Assembly (NCBI GenBank): GCA_947629915.1
Contig: CANRFN010000001.1
Location: 62,001-126,000, forward strand
Length of the DNA: 64,000 nucleotides
DNA from: an uncultured Oscillospiraceae bacterium
GTDB lineage: Bacteria > Bacillota > Clostridia > Oscillospirales > Oscillospiraceae
Direction of reading: 5' to 3'
The notes under the pieces were generated by a model, which saw nothing but the letters and a program-made list of their open reading frames with translations, made no database searches and was not told the origin of the DNA. Each line of letters opens with the position of its first letter. The first letter of the stretch is position 1. Of this stretch, positions 1-8,138 are shown piece after piece. The translations under genes and the position numbers were made by a program.

Positions 1-597
1 GTGGGGGTCCACCCGGAGGACTGCGCGGACTGGACCGATGCCATGTTGGACGAGCTTCGGGCGCTGGCGGCCCACCCCAAAGTGGTGGCCATCGGCGAGA
101 TCGGCCTGGACTACTACTGGAAGGAGAATCCCCCCAGGGAGTTCCAGCAGCACGTCTTCCGGGCCCAGATGGCCCTGGCCCAGGAGCTGGACCTGCCGGT
201 GATCGTCCACGACCGCGAGGCCCACGGGGACAGCATGGACATCGTCCGGGACTTTCCCGAGGTCCGAGGCGTGTTTCACTGCTTCTCCGGCAGCGCCGAG
301 ATGGCCAAAGAGCTGGTGCGCCTGGGCTGGCACATCTCCTTCACCGGGGTGCTCACCTACCCCAACGCCCGGAAGGCCATTGAGGCCGCAGACGTGATCC
401 CCCTGGACCGGCTGATGGTGGAGACAGACAGCCCCTATATGGCGCCGGTGCCATTCCGGGGCAGGCGCAACTGGTCTGGCTACGTGGAGCACACCGCCCG
501 GCGGCTGGCCGAGGTAAAGGGAATCTCCTACGAGGCGTGCTGCCGCATCACCCTGGAAAACGGGCTGCGGTTTTTCCGTATTCCCGCCCCTGTCTGA
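1..597 (+). CDS. tatD: TatD family metal-dependent deoxyribonuclease, 5' end missing
   Basis: TatD proteins are TIM-barrel metal-dependent nucleases acting on 3' ends of DNA or RNA. The window begins inside the gene: the first codon is the valine of the conserved GVHPE motif, not a start. The visible 198 residues carry GEIGLDYY, VIVHDREA, FHCFSG and VETDSPY, which hold the metal-binding His, Glu and Asp residues of the family. About the first 55-60 residues are absent. The C-terminus is complete and ends in TGA. The family is clear; the substrate is not shown by sequence. Confidence 0.93.
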   Translation: MGVHPEDCADWTDAMLDELRALAAHPKVVAIGEIGLDYYWKENPPREFQQHVFRAQMALAQELDLPVIVHDREAHGDSMDIVRDFPEVRGVFHCFSGSAEMAKELVRLGWHISFTGVLTYPNARKAIEAADVIPLDRLMVETDSPYMAPVPFRGRRNWSGYVEHTARRLAEVKGISYEACCRITLENGLRFFRIPAPV

Positions 598-613
598 GGG
601 CACTGGCCCTCAG
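594..613 (+). terminator. Weak hairpin at the end of tatD
   Basis: An 8-bp stem, CTGAGGGC paired with GCCCTCAG, overlaps the tatD stop codon. No clear U-tract follows directly, so termination here is uncertain. Confidence 0.3.
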
Positions 614-784
614 CCTCACGGGTTTCAATTTTCCAATATTTGGGCAGAATATGACAAACCTCCAAGTCCAGACTTCGAGAGAGCGATTTGGAAAAGTTCT
701 GCAAGATATGGGATTTCTTGCCAGCTCTTCCCGCATTTTCAGGTGAATATGAGTCAACGCCTCTAAATATTTGGGAAAAACCTG
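614..784. other. Intergenic stretch without a gene
   Basis: This AT-richer stretch lies between tatD and the promoter at 785. The word AATATTTGGG occurs twice, near 636 and 764. Short frames run through it on both strands, but none has a ribosome-binding site or recognisable protein. Confidence 0.4.
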
Positions 785-813
785 TTGACTCCGACAATTC
801 CAGCTGCTATAAT
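785..813 (+). promoter_or_regulatory. Sigma-A promoter upstream of the cold-shock gene
   Basis: TTGACT (785-790), a 17-bp spacer and a perfect TATAAT (808-813). Predicted transcription starts near 820, giving about 125 nt of leader before the cold-shock start codon. Confidence 0.8.
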
Positions 814-844
814 CCTGCGTGGTTTTGATGTATGAGTCGTATAA

Positions 845-883
845 GCCCTCCCCTTCGTACTCAAGGGGAGGGCTGCTTTTATT
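845..883 (+). terminator. Terminator-like hairpin inside the cold-shock leader
   Basis: A perfect 11-bp stem, GCCCTCCCCTT (845-855) with AAGGGGAGGGC (863-873), has a 7-nt loop and is followed by TGCTTTTATT. It lies between the 785 promoter and the cold-shock gene. It could attenuate that gene or end a small RNA of about 60 nt. Confidence 0.65.
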
Positions 884-944
884 GCTTCAAAACGCACAAC
901 GGCATGCACCGGCATGCAAATAGGCATCGAGGAGGAAACTTGTA

Positions 945-1163
945 ATGACTGGTACTGTGAAATGGTTCAACGCAGAAAAGGGCTATGGCTTCATCACCCC
1001 TGACGATGGCACTGACGATGTTTTCGTCCACTTCTCTGCTATCGTGGCCGAGGGCTACAAGAAGCTGGTGGAAGGCCAGAAGGTGACCTACGACACGGAG
1101 CCCGATCCGCGGGGGGCCAAGGGCATTCGCGCAGCCAACGTGGTTGCACAGCCCGCAGACTAA
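945..1163 (+). CDS. Cold-shock domain protein (CspA/CspB family)
   Basis: A 72-residue single cold-shock domain, the usual full length for the family. These small OB-fold proteins bind single-stranded RNA and DNA and melt RNA structure. RNP1 is visible as KGYGFI (residues 12-17) and RNP2 as VFVHF (26-30). The start is set by GAGGAGG about 8 nt upstream of ATG 945. The leader is long and contains a terminator-like hairpin (845-883) plus two copies of GGCATGCA at 901-918. Single-gene transcription is likely, because a strong terminator follows. Confidence 0.95.
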   Translation: MTGTVKWFNAEKGYGFITPDDGTDDVFVHFSAIVAEGYKKLVEGQKVTYDTEPDPRGAKGIRAANVVAQPAD

Positions 1164-1240
1164 TCCGTAGATCGGAATCACCGTGAGAATAAGGGCCTGC
1201 CGGTTCTTTTGGGTGGGCTCTTTTCTTATTCCCGATACAA

Positions 1241-1290
1241 AAACGCCTGTCTCCGCCGGGCTCTCCGGCGAGGACAGGCGTTTGATTTTC
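1241..1290. terminator. Bidirectional terminator between csp and the DUF896 gene
   Basis: AAACGCCTGTC (1241-1251) pairs with GACAGGCGTTT (1273-1283), with an inner CGCCGG/CCGGCG stem. T-rich tracts follow on both strands, which suits the convergent genes on either side. Confidence 0.85.
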
Positions 1291-1295
1291 TCTTC

Positions 1296-1523
1296 TCAGC
1301 TCAGGATGCCGTGCTGGTCCGCCCGCTCCCGCAGGGGCCGCTTCACCCCGTCCGGGCCCACCACATAGGTGTTGTCCAGTTGGCCGATGAGATTGGCCTT
1401 CACGCTGTCGATATACTCCCGGCGGAGGGCATCCCGCTCTTTGAGCTCCTCCGGGGTGAGGGTCTCGCCCCGCTTCACCCGCCGGGCAAATTCGTTGATC
1501 CGGGCTATTTTCGCTTGGTTCAT
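1296..1523 (-). CDS. DUF896 (YnzC/UPF0291) family protein
   Basis: A 75-residue protein beginning MNQAKIARINEFARR, with the two-helix hairpin pattern of the DUF896 family (Bacillus YnzC type), whose role is unclear. The start overlaps the stop of the upstream S4-domain gene (ATGA arrangement), so translation is probably coupled. It is the last gene of a leftward operon with the ABC exporter and the YlmH-like protein, and ends at the bidirectional terminator at 1241-1290. Confidence 0.85.
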   Translation of the reverse strand: MNQAKIARINEFARRVKRGETLTPEELKERDALRREYIDSVKANLIGQLDNTYVVGPDGVKRPLRERADQHGILS

Positions 1524-2323
1524 CAGAGGTAACGCTCCATTTCTATCACGGTTCTGCCCTTTCGGGACTGGCCCCCCACCGTCTTCAAGATGCACTTGCC
1601 CAGGCCTCTGCAGGTGATCACATCGCCCTCGGCCACGGCCTTGTCCCCCTTCAGGCACTCCCGGTGGTTCAGGGACACCCGGCCCGCCGCGATGAGATCA
1701 GAGGCCTTGCCCCGGGACAGGGAGAATCCGGAGCCCAGCACGGTGTCCAGGCGCAGGCTGGCCACCGTGTCGTGAATCACCTTCACCTCTGCCGGGGCGG
1801 GGCTGAGTTCGCCTAAGGGGATCTCCTTCAGCTGGAGGCGGGCTCTCCCCGCCTGGGTAAACTGCTGCAGCAGGATGGGCACCGTCTCCTGCAGGGCCAC
1901 GATCTGAGCCCTGCCCGGCAGCATCAGGATGTCTCCCAGCCGCTCCCGGGTGAGCCCCAGGCCCATGAGGCCGCCCAACAGATCCCGGTGGGTGAGGTTG
2001 GCCTCCTCCGGGAACAGCGCCTCCACGGCACCCAGGGGCAAGTCCTCCCCCTGGAGCCAGTCCTCTTCCTCCTGCCAGTCCGGGAGAAAGACGCACACCG
2101 TCCGCTCTGCCCCCGCGTACCCCCCAAAGAACAGGTGCCGGGGATGGCCGCAGGCGGCCAGCAGCGGCTCGGTGACGGCCCGCTGGGCGGGAGACAGGAA
2201 AGTGGTCTGGGTGGGAATGCCCCGCCGCTGGGCCCGCTCCATGCGGTCCAGCACCCTGGCCAGCACCACCCGCTCCTCCGGGTCCTTGGCAAACCGGTTC
2301 AGAAGCTCTGTCTTGTCTGCCAT
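1523..2323 (-). CDS. YlmH-like S4-domain RNA-binding protein
   Basis: A 266-residue protein with the YlmH layout: an N-terminal RNA-binding region and a C-terminal S4 domain with the stretch SLSRGKASDLIAAGRVSLN, then a short beta tail. YlmH proteins bind RNA or ribosomes, and in Bacillus ylmH lies near division genes. Here it sits downstream of an ABC exporter instead. I chose ATG 2323, which overlaps the exporter stop (TGATG); a GTG codon immediately upstream is also in frame. Translation is probably coupled to the exporter. Confidence 0.85.
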   Translation of the reverse strand: MADKTELLNRFAKDPEERVVLARVLDRMERAQRRGIPTQTTFLSPAQRAVTEPLLAACGHPRHLFFGGYAGAERTVCVFLPDWQEEEDWLQGEDLPLGAVEALFPEEANLTHRDLLGGLMGLGLTRERLGDILMLPGRAQIVALQETVPILLQQFTQAGRARLQLKEIPLGELSPAPAEVKVIHDTVASLRLDTVLGSGFSLSRGKASDLIAAGRVSLNHRECLKGDKAVAEGDVITCRGLGKCILKTVGGQSRKGRTVIEMERYL

Positions 2324-4068
2324 CACACGATCCCCTTCTGGGCCTGGTACAGGGCGGCGTACTCCCCGCCCTTGGCCAGCAGCTCCGCGTGGGTGCCCTC
2401 TTCTTTGATGTGGTTGTCGTCCACAACGATGATCCGGCTGGCGTTGCGGATGGTGCTGAGCCGGTGGGCGATGATGAGGGTGGTGCGGCCCTTGGCCAGC
2501 TCGTCAAAGGCGGACTGGATCCGGGCCTCGGTGACGCTGTCTAGCGCGGAGGTGGCCTCGTCCAGGATCAGCACCGGGGGATTCTTCAGGAAGATCCGGG
2601 CGATGGAGATCCGCTGCTTCTGGCCGCCGGAGAGCATCACGCCCCGCTCCCCCACATAGGTCTGGAAGCCGCTGGGCATGGCGATGATGTCCTCGTAGAT
2701 CTCCGCCCGTTTCGCCGCGGCGATGATCTCCTCGTCTGAGGCGTCCGGCCGGCCGTACCGGATGTTGTCCATCACGGTGCCGGCAAAGAGGAATACGTCC
2801 TGCTGTACGATGCCGATGTTGTGCCGGAGGGAGCGCTGGGTGACAGACCGCACGTCCTTGCCGTCCACCAAAATCCGCCCCTCCGTGACATCGTAGAAGC
2901 GGGGGATCAGCTGGCAGAGGGTGGACTTGCCGCCGCCGGAGGGCCCCACCACGGCCACCGTCTCCCCGGCGGGGATGTGGATGGAGACGTGGTCCAGCAC
3001 CTGGTCTGTGCCCTCATAGGAGAAGGACACGTCCTCCACCCGGATGTCTCCCTGCACGGTGCCCAGTTCCTCCGCGTCCGGGGCGTCCTGGATGGAGGGC
3101 TCCACCCGCATCAGCTCCACAAAGCGCTTGAAGCCCGCCATGCCGTTGAGAAACTGCTCCACAAAGGCGGCCAGCTTCCGCACCGGCGTGAGGAAGGTGG
3201 AGATGTAGAGGACGAAGGCGACGAGATCCTCAAAGGCCATCTCGCCCCTCATGATGAGGTATCCGCCGGCGGCCACGGTGAGCACATTCATGGCGGGAAG
3301 GGCAAACTCCAGCCCGGCGTTGTAGATGCCCATGGCCTTGTAGTAGTCCCGCTTGGCCCCCTTGAAGCTCTCGTTGGAGCGCTGGAACTTCCGGCTCTCC
3401 TGGCCCTCGTTGGCAAAGGCCTTGGCGGTGCGCATGCCGGAGATGGCGGACTCCAGCTCGTTGTTGATGCCCGCCATGTTCTGCTTCACCTGGGCGCTGG
3501 CCTTCATCATCCGCCGGCGCTGGAAGATGGTGAAGAGCACGAACACCGGCACCACGGCGAACACCACCAGGGCCAGCTTCCACTGGAGGGTGCACATCAG
3601 GGTGAAGGCGCCCACCAGGGTTACCACCGAGATGAAGAGGTCCTCCGGGCCGTGGTGGGCCAGCTCCGTCACCTCAAAGAGGTCGTTGGTGACCCGGCTC
3701 ATCAGCTGGCCGGTGCGGTTGTGGTCGTAAAAGGAGAAGGACAGGTCCTGCATGTGGCGGAAGAGGTCCTCCCGGATGTCCGCCTCGATGCGCACGCCCA
3801 TCATGTGCCCGTAGTAGGTCACCACATAGTTCATGCCGGAGCGCAGGCCGTATGCCGCCAGCAGAATCGCCATCACCCCGAAAAAGGCCAGGTACAGCTG
3901 CTTCGGCAGCAGCTGGTTCAGCGCCTGCCGGGTGGTCCATGGAAAGGCCAGGTCCACCAGGGCGATGCCTAAGGCACAGGCCATGTCCAGCAGAAAGAGC
4001 CGCAGGTGAGGCTTGTAGTATGAGAGGAAGATGGGCACGTATCCCCTCTGAAATCGTTTTGTATCCAT
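2323..4068 (-). CDS. ABC exporter, fused membrane and ATPase domains
   Basis: A 581-residue half-transporter that should work as a dimer in the cytoplasmic membrane. The first ~320 residues form a six-helix exporter-type transmembrane domain, starting near LFLLDMACALGIALVDLAF. The ATPase domain follows, with Walker A GPSGGGKST, signature LSGGQ, Walker B VLILDEATS and the switch histidine in IIAHRLST. The substrate cannot be told; relatives export lipids, peptides or drugs. It is first in a three-gene leftward operon and has its own promoter at 4119-4147. The AEC transporter is divergently transcribed from the same short region. Confidence 0.93.
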   Translation of the reverse strand: MDTKRFQRGYVPIFLSYYKPHLRLFLLDMACALGIALVDLAFPWTTRQALNQLLPKQLYLAFFGVMAILLAAYGLRSGMNYVVTYYGHMMGVRIEADIREDLFRHMQDLSFSFYDHNRTGQLMSRVTNDLFEVTELAHHGPEDLFISVVTLVGAFTLMCTLQWKLALVVFAVVPVFVLFTIFQRRRMMKASAQVKQNMAGINNELESAISGMRTAKAFANEGQESRKFQRSNESFKGAKRDYYKAMGIYNAGLEFALPAMNVLTVAAGGYLIMRGEMAFEDLVAFVLYISTFLTPVRKLAAFVEQFLNGMAGFKRFVELMRVEPSIQDAPDAEELGTVQGDIRVEDVSFSYEGTDQVLDHVSIHIPAGETVAVVGPSGGGKSTLCQLIPRFYDVTEGRILVDGKDVRSVTQRSLRHNIGIVQQDVFLFAGTVMDNIRYGRPDASDEEIIAAAKRAEIYEDIIAMPSGFQTYVGERGVMLSGGQKQRISIARIFLKNPPVLILDEATSALDSVTEARIQSAFDELAKGRTTLIIAHRLSTIRNASRIIVVDDNHIKEEGTHAELLAKGGEYAALYQAQKGIV

Positions 4069-4118
4069 AGAGCGCGGGTTGCCTCCTTGCTGTTTCGCGC
4101 ATTTCGCGTCTCCTACGC

Positions 4119-4147
4119 AGTATAATGGAGGGAAAGCCGCTTGTCAA
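4119..4147 (-). promoter_or_regulatory. Leftward sigma-A promoter of the ABC exporter operon
   Basis: Read on the minus strand: TTGACA (4142-4147), a 17-bp spacer, TATACT (4119-4124). The -35 box overlaps the -35 box of the rightward promoter at 4141-4169. Confidence 0.8.
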
Positions 4148-4169
4148 TGGACAGGGACAGGACTATAAT
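4141..4169 (+). promoter_or_regulatory. Rightward sigma-A promoter of the AEC transporter
   Basis: TTGTCA (4141-4146), a 17-bp spacer and TATAAT (4164-4169). Predicted start near 4176, about 48 nt before ATG 4224. It shares five -35 positions with the divergent promoter. Confidence 0.8.
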
Positions 4170-4223
4170 AGCGCCAACCCGGATTTCTGCCCCGGGATTC
4201 CCGCGAAACGGAGGGCTTTTTCC

Positions 4224-5150
4224 ATGATACAACAGCTGCAGGTGGTGGCCGGCAGCGTGCTCACCCTGTTTCTCCTGATGGCCGTGGGATATTGGTTTGG
4301 CAAACGGGGAACCCTGCAGGAGGACACCCTGTCCCGGCTGTCCACGGTGCTGCTCTACGCCGTGGTCCCCTGCGCCATGATCAACGCCTTTCAGGCGCAG
4401 CGCACCCCGGAGACAGACGCCTGGCTGCTGCGGGCTTTCCTGGCCCTCGGCATCTCCTATGGCCTCTACATGCTGCTCTGCCCCCTGCTGTACCGGCGGG
4501 AGGATCCCGCCCGCCGGGGCGTGCTCCGCTTTGCCGCCATCTACGGCAACGTGGGCTTTATGGGCCTTCCCCTGGTGCAGTCCGTGCTGGGAGACAGCGG
4601 CGCCATGGTGGCGGCGGTGTCTCTCGTGGTGTTCAACGTGCTCACCTTTGTCCACGGCGCCGTGCTCATCGGCGGCACGGGCAACTTCTCCCTGAAAAAG
4701 GCCCTGATCAACCCGGGCACCGTGGGATTTCTCATCTCCATCCTCCTCTATCTCACAGGGATCCCCCTGGCCGGTCCCATCGGGGATGGGGTGAAGTACA
4801 TGGCGTCTCTCAACACGCCCCTTGCCATGATCGTCATCGGGGGCCAGATGGCCAAGGCCAATCTGGGCGCCGCCTTCCGGGACAAGCGGCTCTACGCCGT
4901 GTCCGCCGTGAAACTCATCGGCCTGCCCCTTCTCACCGCGCTGGTGCTCTTTCCCTTCCGGGACGACACCGTTCTCTACACCGCCCTGGTGCTGCTCTCC
5001 GGCAGCCCCACCGCCGGCGTCACCAGCATCTTCGCCCAGAGCATGCAGAAGGACACCGGCACCGCCGCCCGGCAGGTCACCCTCTCCACGCTTCTCTGCA
5101 TCCTCACCCTGCCCCTGGCCGCCGCCCTGGCGGGGCTGCTGGCTGGATGA
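4224..5150 (+). CDS. AEC (auxin efflux carrier) family transporter
   Basis: A 308-residue membrane protein with about ten hydrophobic segments, the usual size of bacterial AEC-family carriers, which move organic acids such as malate or malonate. The family-typical asparagine-rich turn appears as IYGNVGFMGLPLV in the first half. In the second half NTPLAMIVIGGQMA and LSGSPTAGVTSIFA match conserved segments. The start is ATG 4224, preceded by GGAGGG; an in-frame upstream ATG at 4125 would precede the predicted transcription start. The substrate is unknown. Confidence 0.9.
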   Translation: MIQQLQVVAGSVLTLFLLMAVGYWFGKRGTLQEDTLSRLSTVLLYAVVPCAMINAFQAQRTPETDAWLLRAFLALGISYGLYMLLCPLLYRREDPARRGVLRFAAIYGNVGFMGLPLVQSVLGDSGAMVAAVSLVVFNVLTFVHGAVLIGGTGNFSLKKALINPGTVGFLISILLYLTGIPLAGPIGDGVKYMASLNTPLAMIVIGGQMAKANLGAAFRDKRLYAVSAVKLIGLPLLTALVLFPFRDDTVLYTALVLLSGSPTAGVTSIFAQSMQKDTGTAARQVTLSTLLCILTLPLAAALAGLLAG

Positions 5151-5273
5151 GCGGAAAAGAGTTCATAAAATTTAGAGGCTTGTAAAACTCTGGTCACAAA
5201 AGGACGGTATAGTGTGCGCAGGACAGGGCTTGTCCGAAACTTTCACACCGATTACACACAACAGGAGGTGCCC

Positions 5274-6473
5274 ATGGAACAAGACCTTCTCTCCTGGCAG
5301 GATCGGGGACATCTTTGGCTCCGCCTCGCCATCCGCGCTCTGCTGCTGGCCCTGGTGCTGCTCCTGCTGCGCTGGGTGGGCCTTCCCCTGCTGTCCCTCC
5401 TCTCCCCCTTTGTGCTGGCCCTGATCGTGGCCTGGATCCTCAATCCGGCGGTGCGCTGGCTCCACCGGCACTCTGGCATCCCCCGGGGCGCACTCACCGT
5501 GTTGCTGCTGCTTCTGGCGGCCACCATCGTGGGCGGCGTGCTCTTCGGCGTGGGCTGGGTGGCTGTGGCGGAGGTCCGATCCCTGTGGGACAACCGCCAG
5601 TCTGTGCTGGAGGGCATCCTGGGCGGTCTGGCCTCAGCCTGGGACAGCGTGGGCCGCATTCTGGAGCCCGCGGCCCAGGTGATCCCCCTGCCCCAGGAGT
5701 TCTTTACCACCGGTGAAGGCGTCATCAGCCTTCTGGGCAACTGGTTCTCCTCCCTGGACGTGGGCAGCTGGCTCTCCGCTGCAGCGGAGAAGGCCCCCAA
5801 TATGGTGTCCAATATCTCCGCCTTTGTCGTGGCGGCGGTGGTCTTTCTCATGGCCAGCTACTTCATCACGTCAGACTACCCGCGGCTTCGGATGCAGTTC
5901 ACAGACCGGTTCCCGTCCAAGTCCAGGGACTTCTTCCGCTCCGTCCGGGAGATCTTCATGTCCGCCTTCGGCGGGTATCTCAAGAGCCAGCTGCTGCTGT
6001 CTCTCGGGGTCTTCATGATCCTCACCGTTGGCTTCATGGTGATCGGCAACCCGTATGGACTGCTGCTGGCCTTTGGTCTCGCGGTCCTGGACTTCATCCC
6101 CATTGTGGGCGCCGGCACGGTGATGCTGCCCTGGGCGGTGATCGATGTGATCCTGGGCAAGTTCAGCGAGGCCCTGGGGCTCATGGTGATCTGGGGCATC
6201 ATCGTCCTCTTCCGCCGGGTGGCAGAGCCCAAGATCCTGGGAAATCAGACGGGTCTATCCCCCATTCTCTCTCTGGTGGGCATCTATGTGGGCATGCAGG
6301 CGGGCGGCGTGGCGGGTATGATCCTGGGTCCTCTGCTGCTGCTGGTCTTTATCAACCTTACCAAACTGGGCATCTTCCAGCCGGTGATCAACGACATTCA
6401 GATGGCGGCCAAGGACATCGCGGCCATCCTGCGCACCGGCAGAAAGCCGTCTGGACCGGACGACAAGGGCTGA
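5274..6473 (+). CDS. AI-2E/YtvI family membrane protein
   Basis: A 399-residue protein of the PerM/AI-2E transporter family, with two hydrophobic segments near the N-terminus, a soluble stretch and a C-terminal membrane block. The block ends with the family-typical RVAEPKILGNQTGLSPILSL. In Bacillus the closest role is YtvI, a sporulation-associated membrane protein; other relatives are proposed exporters or Na+/H+ antiporters. ATG 5274 is chosen because AGGAGGTG lies 3-10 nt upstream, while an earlier GTG at 5214 lacks such a site. A TATAGT at 5208-5213 might be a -10 box but has no good -35. Confidence 0.85.
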   Translation: MEQDLLSWQDRGHLWLRLAIRALLLALVLLLLRWVGLPLLSLLSPFVLALIVAWILNPAVRWLHRHSGIPRGALTVLLLLLAATIVGGVLFGVGWVAVAEVRSLWDNRQSVLEGILGGLASAWDSVGRILEPAAQVIPLPQEFFTTGEGVISLLGNWFSSLDVGSWLSAAAEKAPNMVSNISAFVVAAVVFLMASYFITSDYPRLRMQFTDRFPSKSRDFFRSVREIFMSAFGGYLKSQLLLSLGVFMILTVGFMVIGNPYGLLLAFGLAVLDFIPIVGAGTVMLPWAVIDVILGKFSEALGLMVIWGIIVLFRRVAEPKILGNQTGLSPILSLVGIYVGMQAGGVAGMILGPLLLLVFINLTKLGIFQPVINDIQMAAKDIAAILRTGRKPSGPDDKG

Positions 6474-6479
6474 GCAGCC

Positions 6480-6513
6480 GCTGTTCAAAAAACATGTCAG
6501 GGCTGTTCAAAAA
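6480..6513 (+). repeat. Two direct repeats 22 bp apart upstream of the protease gene
   Basis: GCTGTTCAAAAA occurs at 6480-6491 and 6502-6513. The copies start 22 bp apart, about two turns of the helix, and lie just upstream of a weak promoter (TTGCGA 6519-6524, CATAAA 6541-6546). Confidence 0.5.
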
Positions 6514-6609
6514 GGATTTTGCGATTTTTAACACTTCGGACATAAACGAGCGCTATATTGAGGCCAGTCCCAACGGGGTTGAACCCGCGCAACAGAAAGG
6601 AAGATTCTT

Positions 6610-8043
6610 ATGGACGATCAGGGAAATCAAAACCAGAACCCATATGAAAATACCACGTATCATTACAGCTACGTCTCTCCTTACGACCAGCAGCCGGCAG
6701 CCCCAACGCCGCCTCCCGCGCCGGAACCCCCGAAGAAGACCAAGAAAAAGCACCCTGTGCTGCGCACCATCGCGCTGATCCTGGTGTGTGCCCTCGTTGG
6801 CACCGGCTCCGGCTTCGGCGGCGCCGCCCTCTTCAACTACCTGAACCACCGGGGCGGCACCGGCACCACCATCTACCAGAACACCACAGACCCCCAGCCG
6901 GTGGACGTGAGCAAGGTAGAGGGACTCACCCCCATGAGCCTCTCTGAGATCAACGCCACCTACGCAGACGCCTGTGTGTGCATCACCGTCCGCTCCAAGG
7001 TACAGCAGGGCTACTACACCTACGATGCCTCCGGGGCAGGCTCCGGCTTCATCCTCTCCGAGGACGGCTATATCGTCACCAACTACCACGTCATCGAGGG
7101 CGCCTACGATATCATGGTGACCTTGAACAACGGCGAGTCCTACCCCGCCTCTGTGGTGGGCTACGAGGAGCTCAACGATGTGGCCGTGCTGAAGCTGGAC
7201 GGCATCACCGGCCTGAAGCATGTGATCCTGGGCGACTCGGACGACCTGGTGGTGGGCGAGACCGTGTGCACCATCGGCAACGCCCTGGGCACTCTGTCCT
7301 TCTCCCTCACCTCCGGCACCGTCTCCGCCACCGGCAGATCCATCACCATGAGCGATGGCACCGTGATGAACATGATCCAGACCAACTGCACCATCAACGC
7401 CGGCAACTCCGGCGGCCCCCTCTTCGACAGCTACGGCCGGGTGTGCGGCATCACCTCCGCCAAGTACTCCAACAACGGCGACACCACCAACGCCTCCATT
7501 GAGGGCATCGGCTTTGCCATCCCCATCAACGATGTGGCCACCATCATCACGGACTATATCGAGCACGGCTACGTCACCGGCAGACCGGACATGGGTATCA
7601 CCGTCTCCATCATTGAGGACGATGTCCGCGAGATGTACGGCTGGCCCGCAGGCGTGCTGGTCCGGGAAGTAAACGCGGGCTCCTGCTCTGAGAAGGCAGG
7701 CCTCCGCCGCAACGACATCATCACCAAGCTCGGCGACACCGACATCACCGGCGTGCAGCAGATGGTGTCTGTGAAGAACAAGTACCGCGCCGGCGACACC
7801 GTGGACGTTGAGGTGTGGCGTGCCGGAGAGACCATCACCCTGCATCTCACCTTTGACGAGCAGACCGCGGCAGACACCAACACCGCCACGCAGGTGCCCA
7901 GCTCCGGCAGCAATGGCAGCAGCGGCAACAGCGGAAACGGCTACGGCAACTACCCCGGCTACGGCTACGGCGGGGACGGCAGTGAGGACAGCGGCGATGG
8001 GTACGGATACTTCGATCCCTGGAGCTGGTTCTTCGGCCGCTGA
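6610..8043 (+). CDS. HtrA/DegP-like membrane-anchored serine protease
   Basis: A 477-residue S1C protease. Residues 1-45 are a proline-rich cytoplasmic tail ending in lysines; one membrane helix follows (about 52-78), so the protease faces outside. The catalytic triad is visible: His160 in NYHVIEG, Asp190 in NDVAV and Ser267 in GNSGGPL. A PDZ domain covers about 325-420. The last ~45 residues are a Gly/Ser/Tyr/Asn-rich tail with GYG repeats, ending DPWSWFFGR. Such proteases degrade misfolded exported proteins. The start has AAAGGAAG about 7 nt upstream. It appears to be transcribed alone and is followed by a terminator. Confidence 0.93.
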   Translation: MDDQGNQNQNPYENTTYHYSYVSPYDQQPAAPTPPPAPEPPKKTKKKHPVLRTIALILVCALVGTGSGFGGAALFNYLNHRGGTGTTIYQNTTDPQPVDVSKVEGLTPMSLSEINATYADACVCITVRSKVQQGYYTYDASGAGSGFILSEDGYIVTNYHVIEGAYDIMVTLNNGESYPASVVGYEELNDVAVLKLDGITGLKHVILGDSDDLVVGETVCTIGNALGTLSFSLTSGTVSATGRSITMSDGTVMNMIQTNCTINAGNSGGPLFDSYGRVCGITSAKYSNNGDTTNASIEGIGFAIPINDVATIITDYIEHGYVTGRPDMGITVSIIEDDVREMYGWPAGVLVREVNAGSCSEKAGLRRNDIITKLGDTDITGVQQMVSVKNKYRAGDTVDVEVWRAGETITLHLTFDEQTAADTNTATQVPSSGSNGSSGNSGNGYGNYPGYGYGGDGSEDSGDGYGYFDPWSWFFGR

Positions 8044-8061
8044 TTCAATCGCATAACAACC

Positions 8062-8100
8062 GAGGCGGGACAGCACAGAGCTGCCCCGCCTCTTCTCTTT
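8062..8100 (+). terminator. Terminator of the HtrA-like gene
   Basis: GAGGCGGG (8062-8069) pairs with CCCGCCTC (8085-8092), followed by TTCTCTTT. Confidence 0.75.
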
Positions 8101-8138
8101 GCCGCACGGCATGGGGATCCCGCCGGCTTCCCTGCGCC

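Noticed and set aside
2821..3972. Long open frame on the plus strand opposite the ABC exporter
   Set aside because: It is the complement of a well-supported gene in GC-rich DNA, is rich in His, Gly and Val, and has no recognisable motif or ribosome-binding site.
5180..5213. Promoter for the AI-2E/YtvI-type gene
   Set aside because: TATAGT at 5208 is acceptable as a -10, but TTGTAA at 5180 is 22 bp away, too far for sigma-A.
6494..6778. Short open frame overlapping the start of the HtrA-like gene
   Set aside because: It runs out of frame through the protease start. The protease frame has the ribosome-binding site and catalytic motifs.
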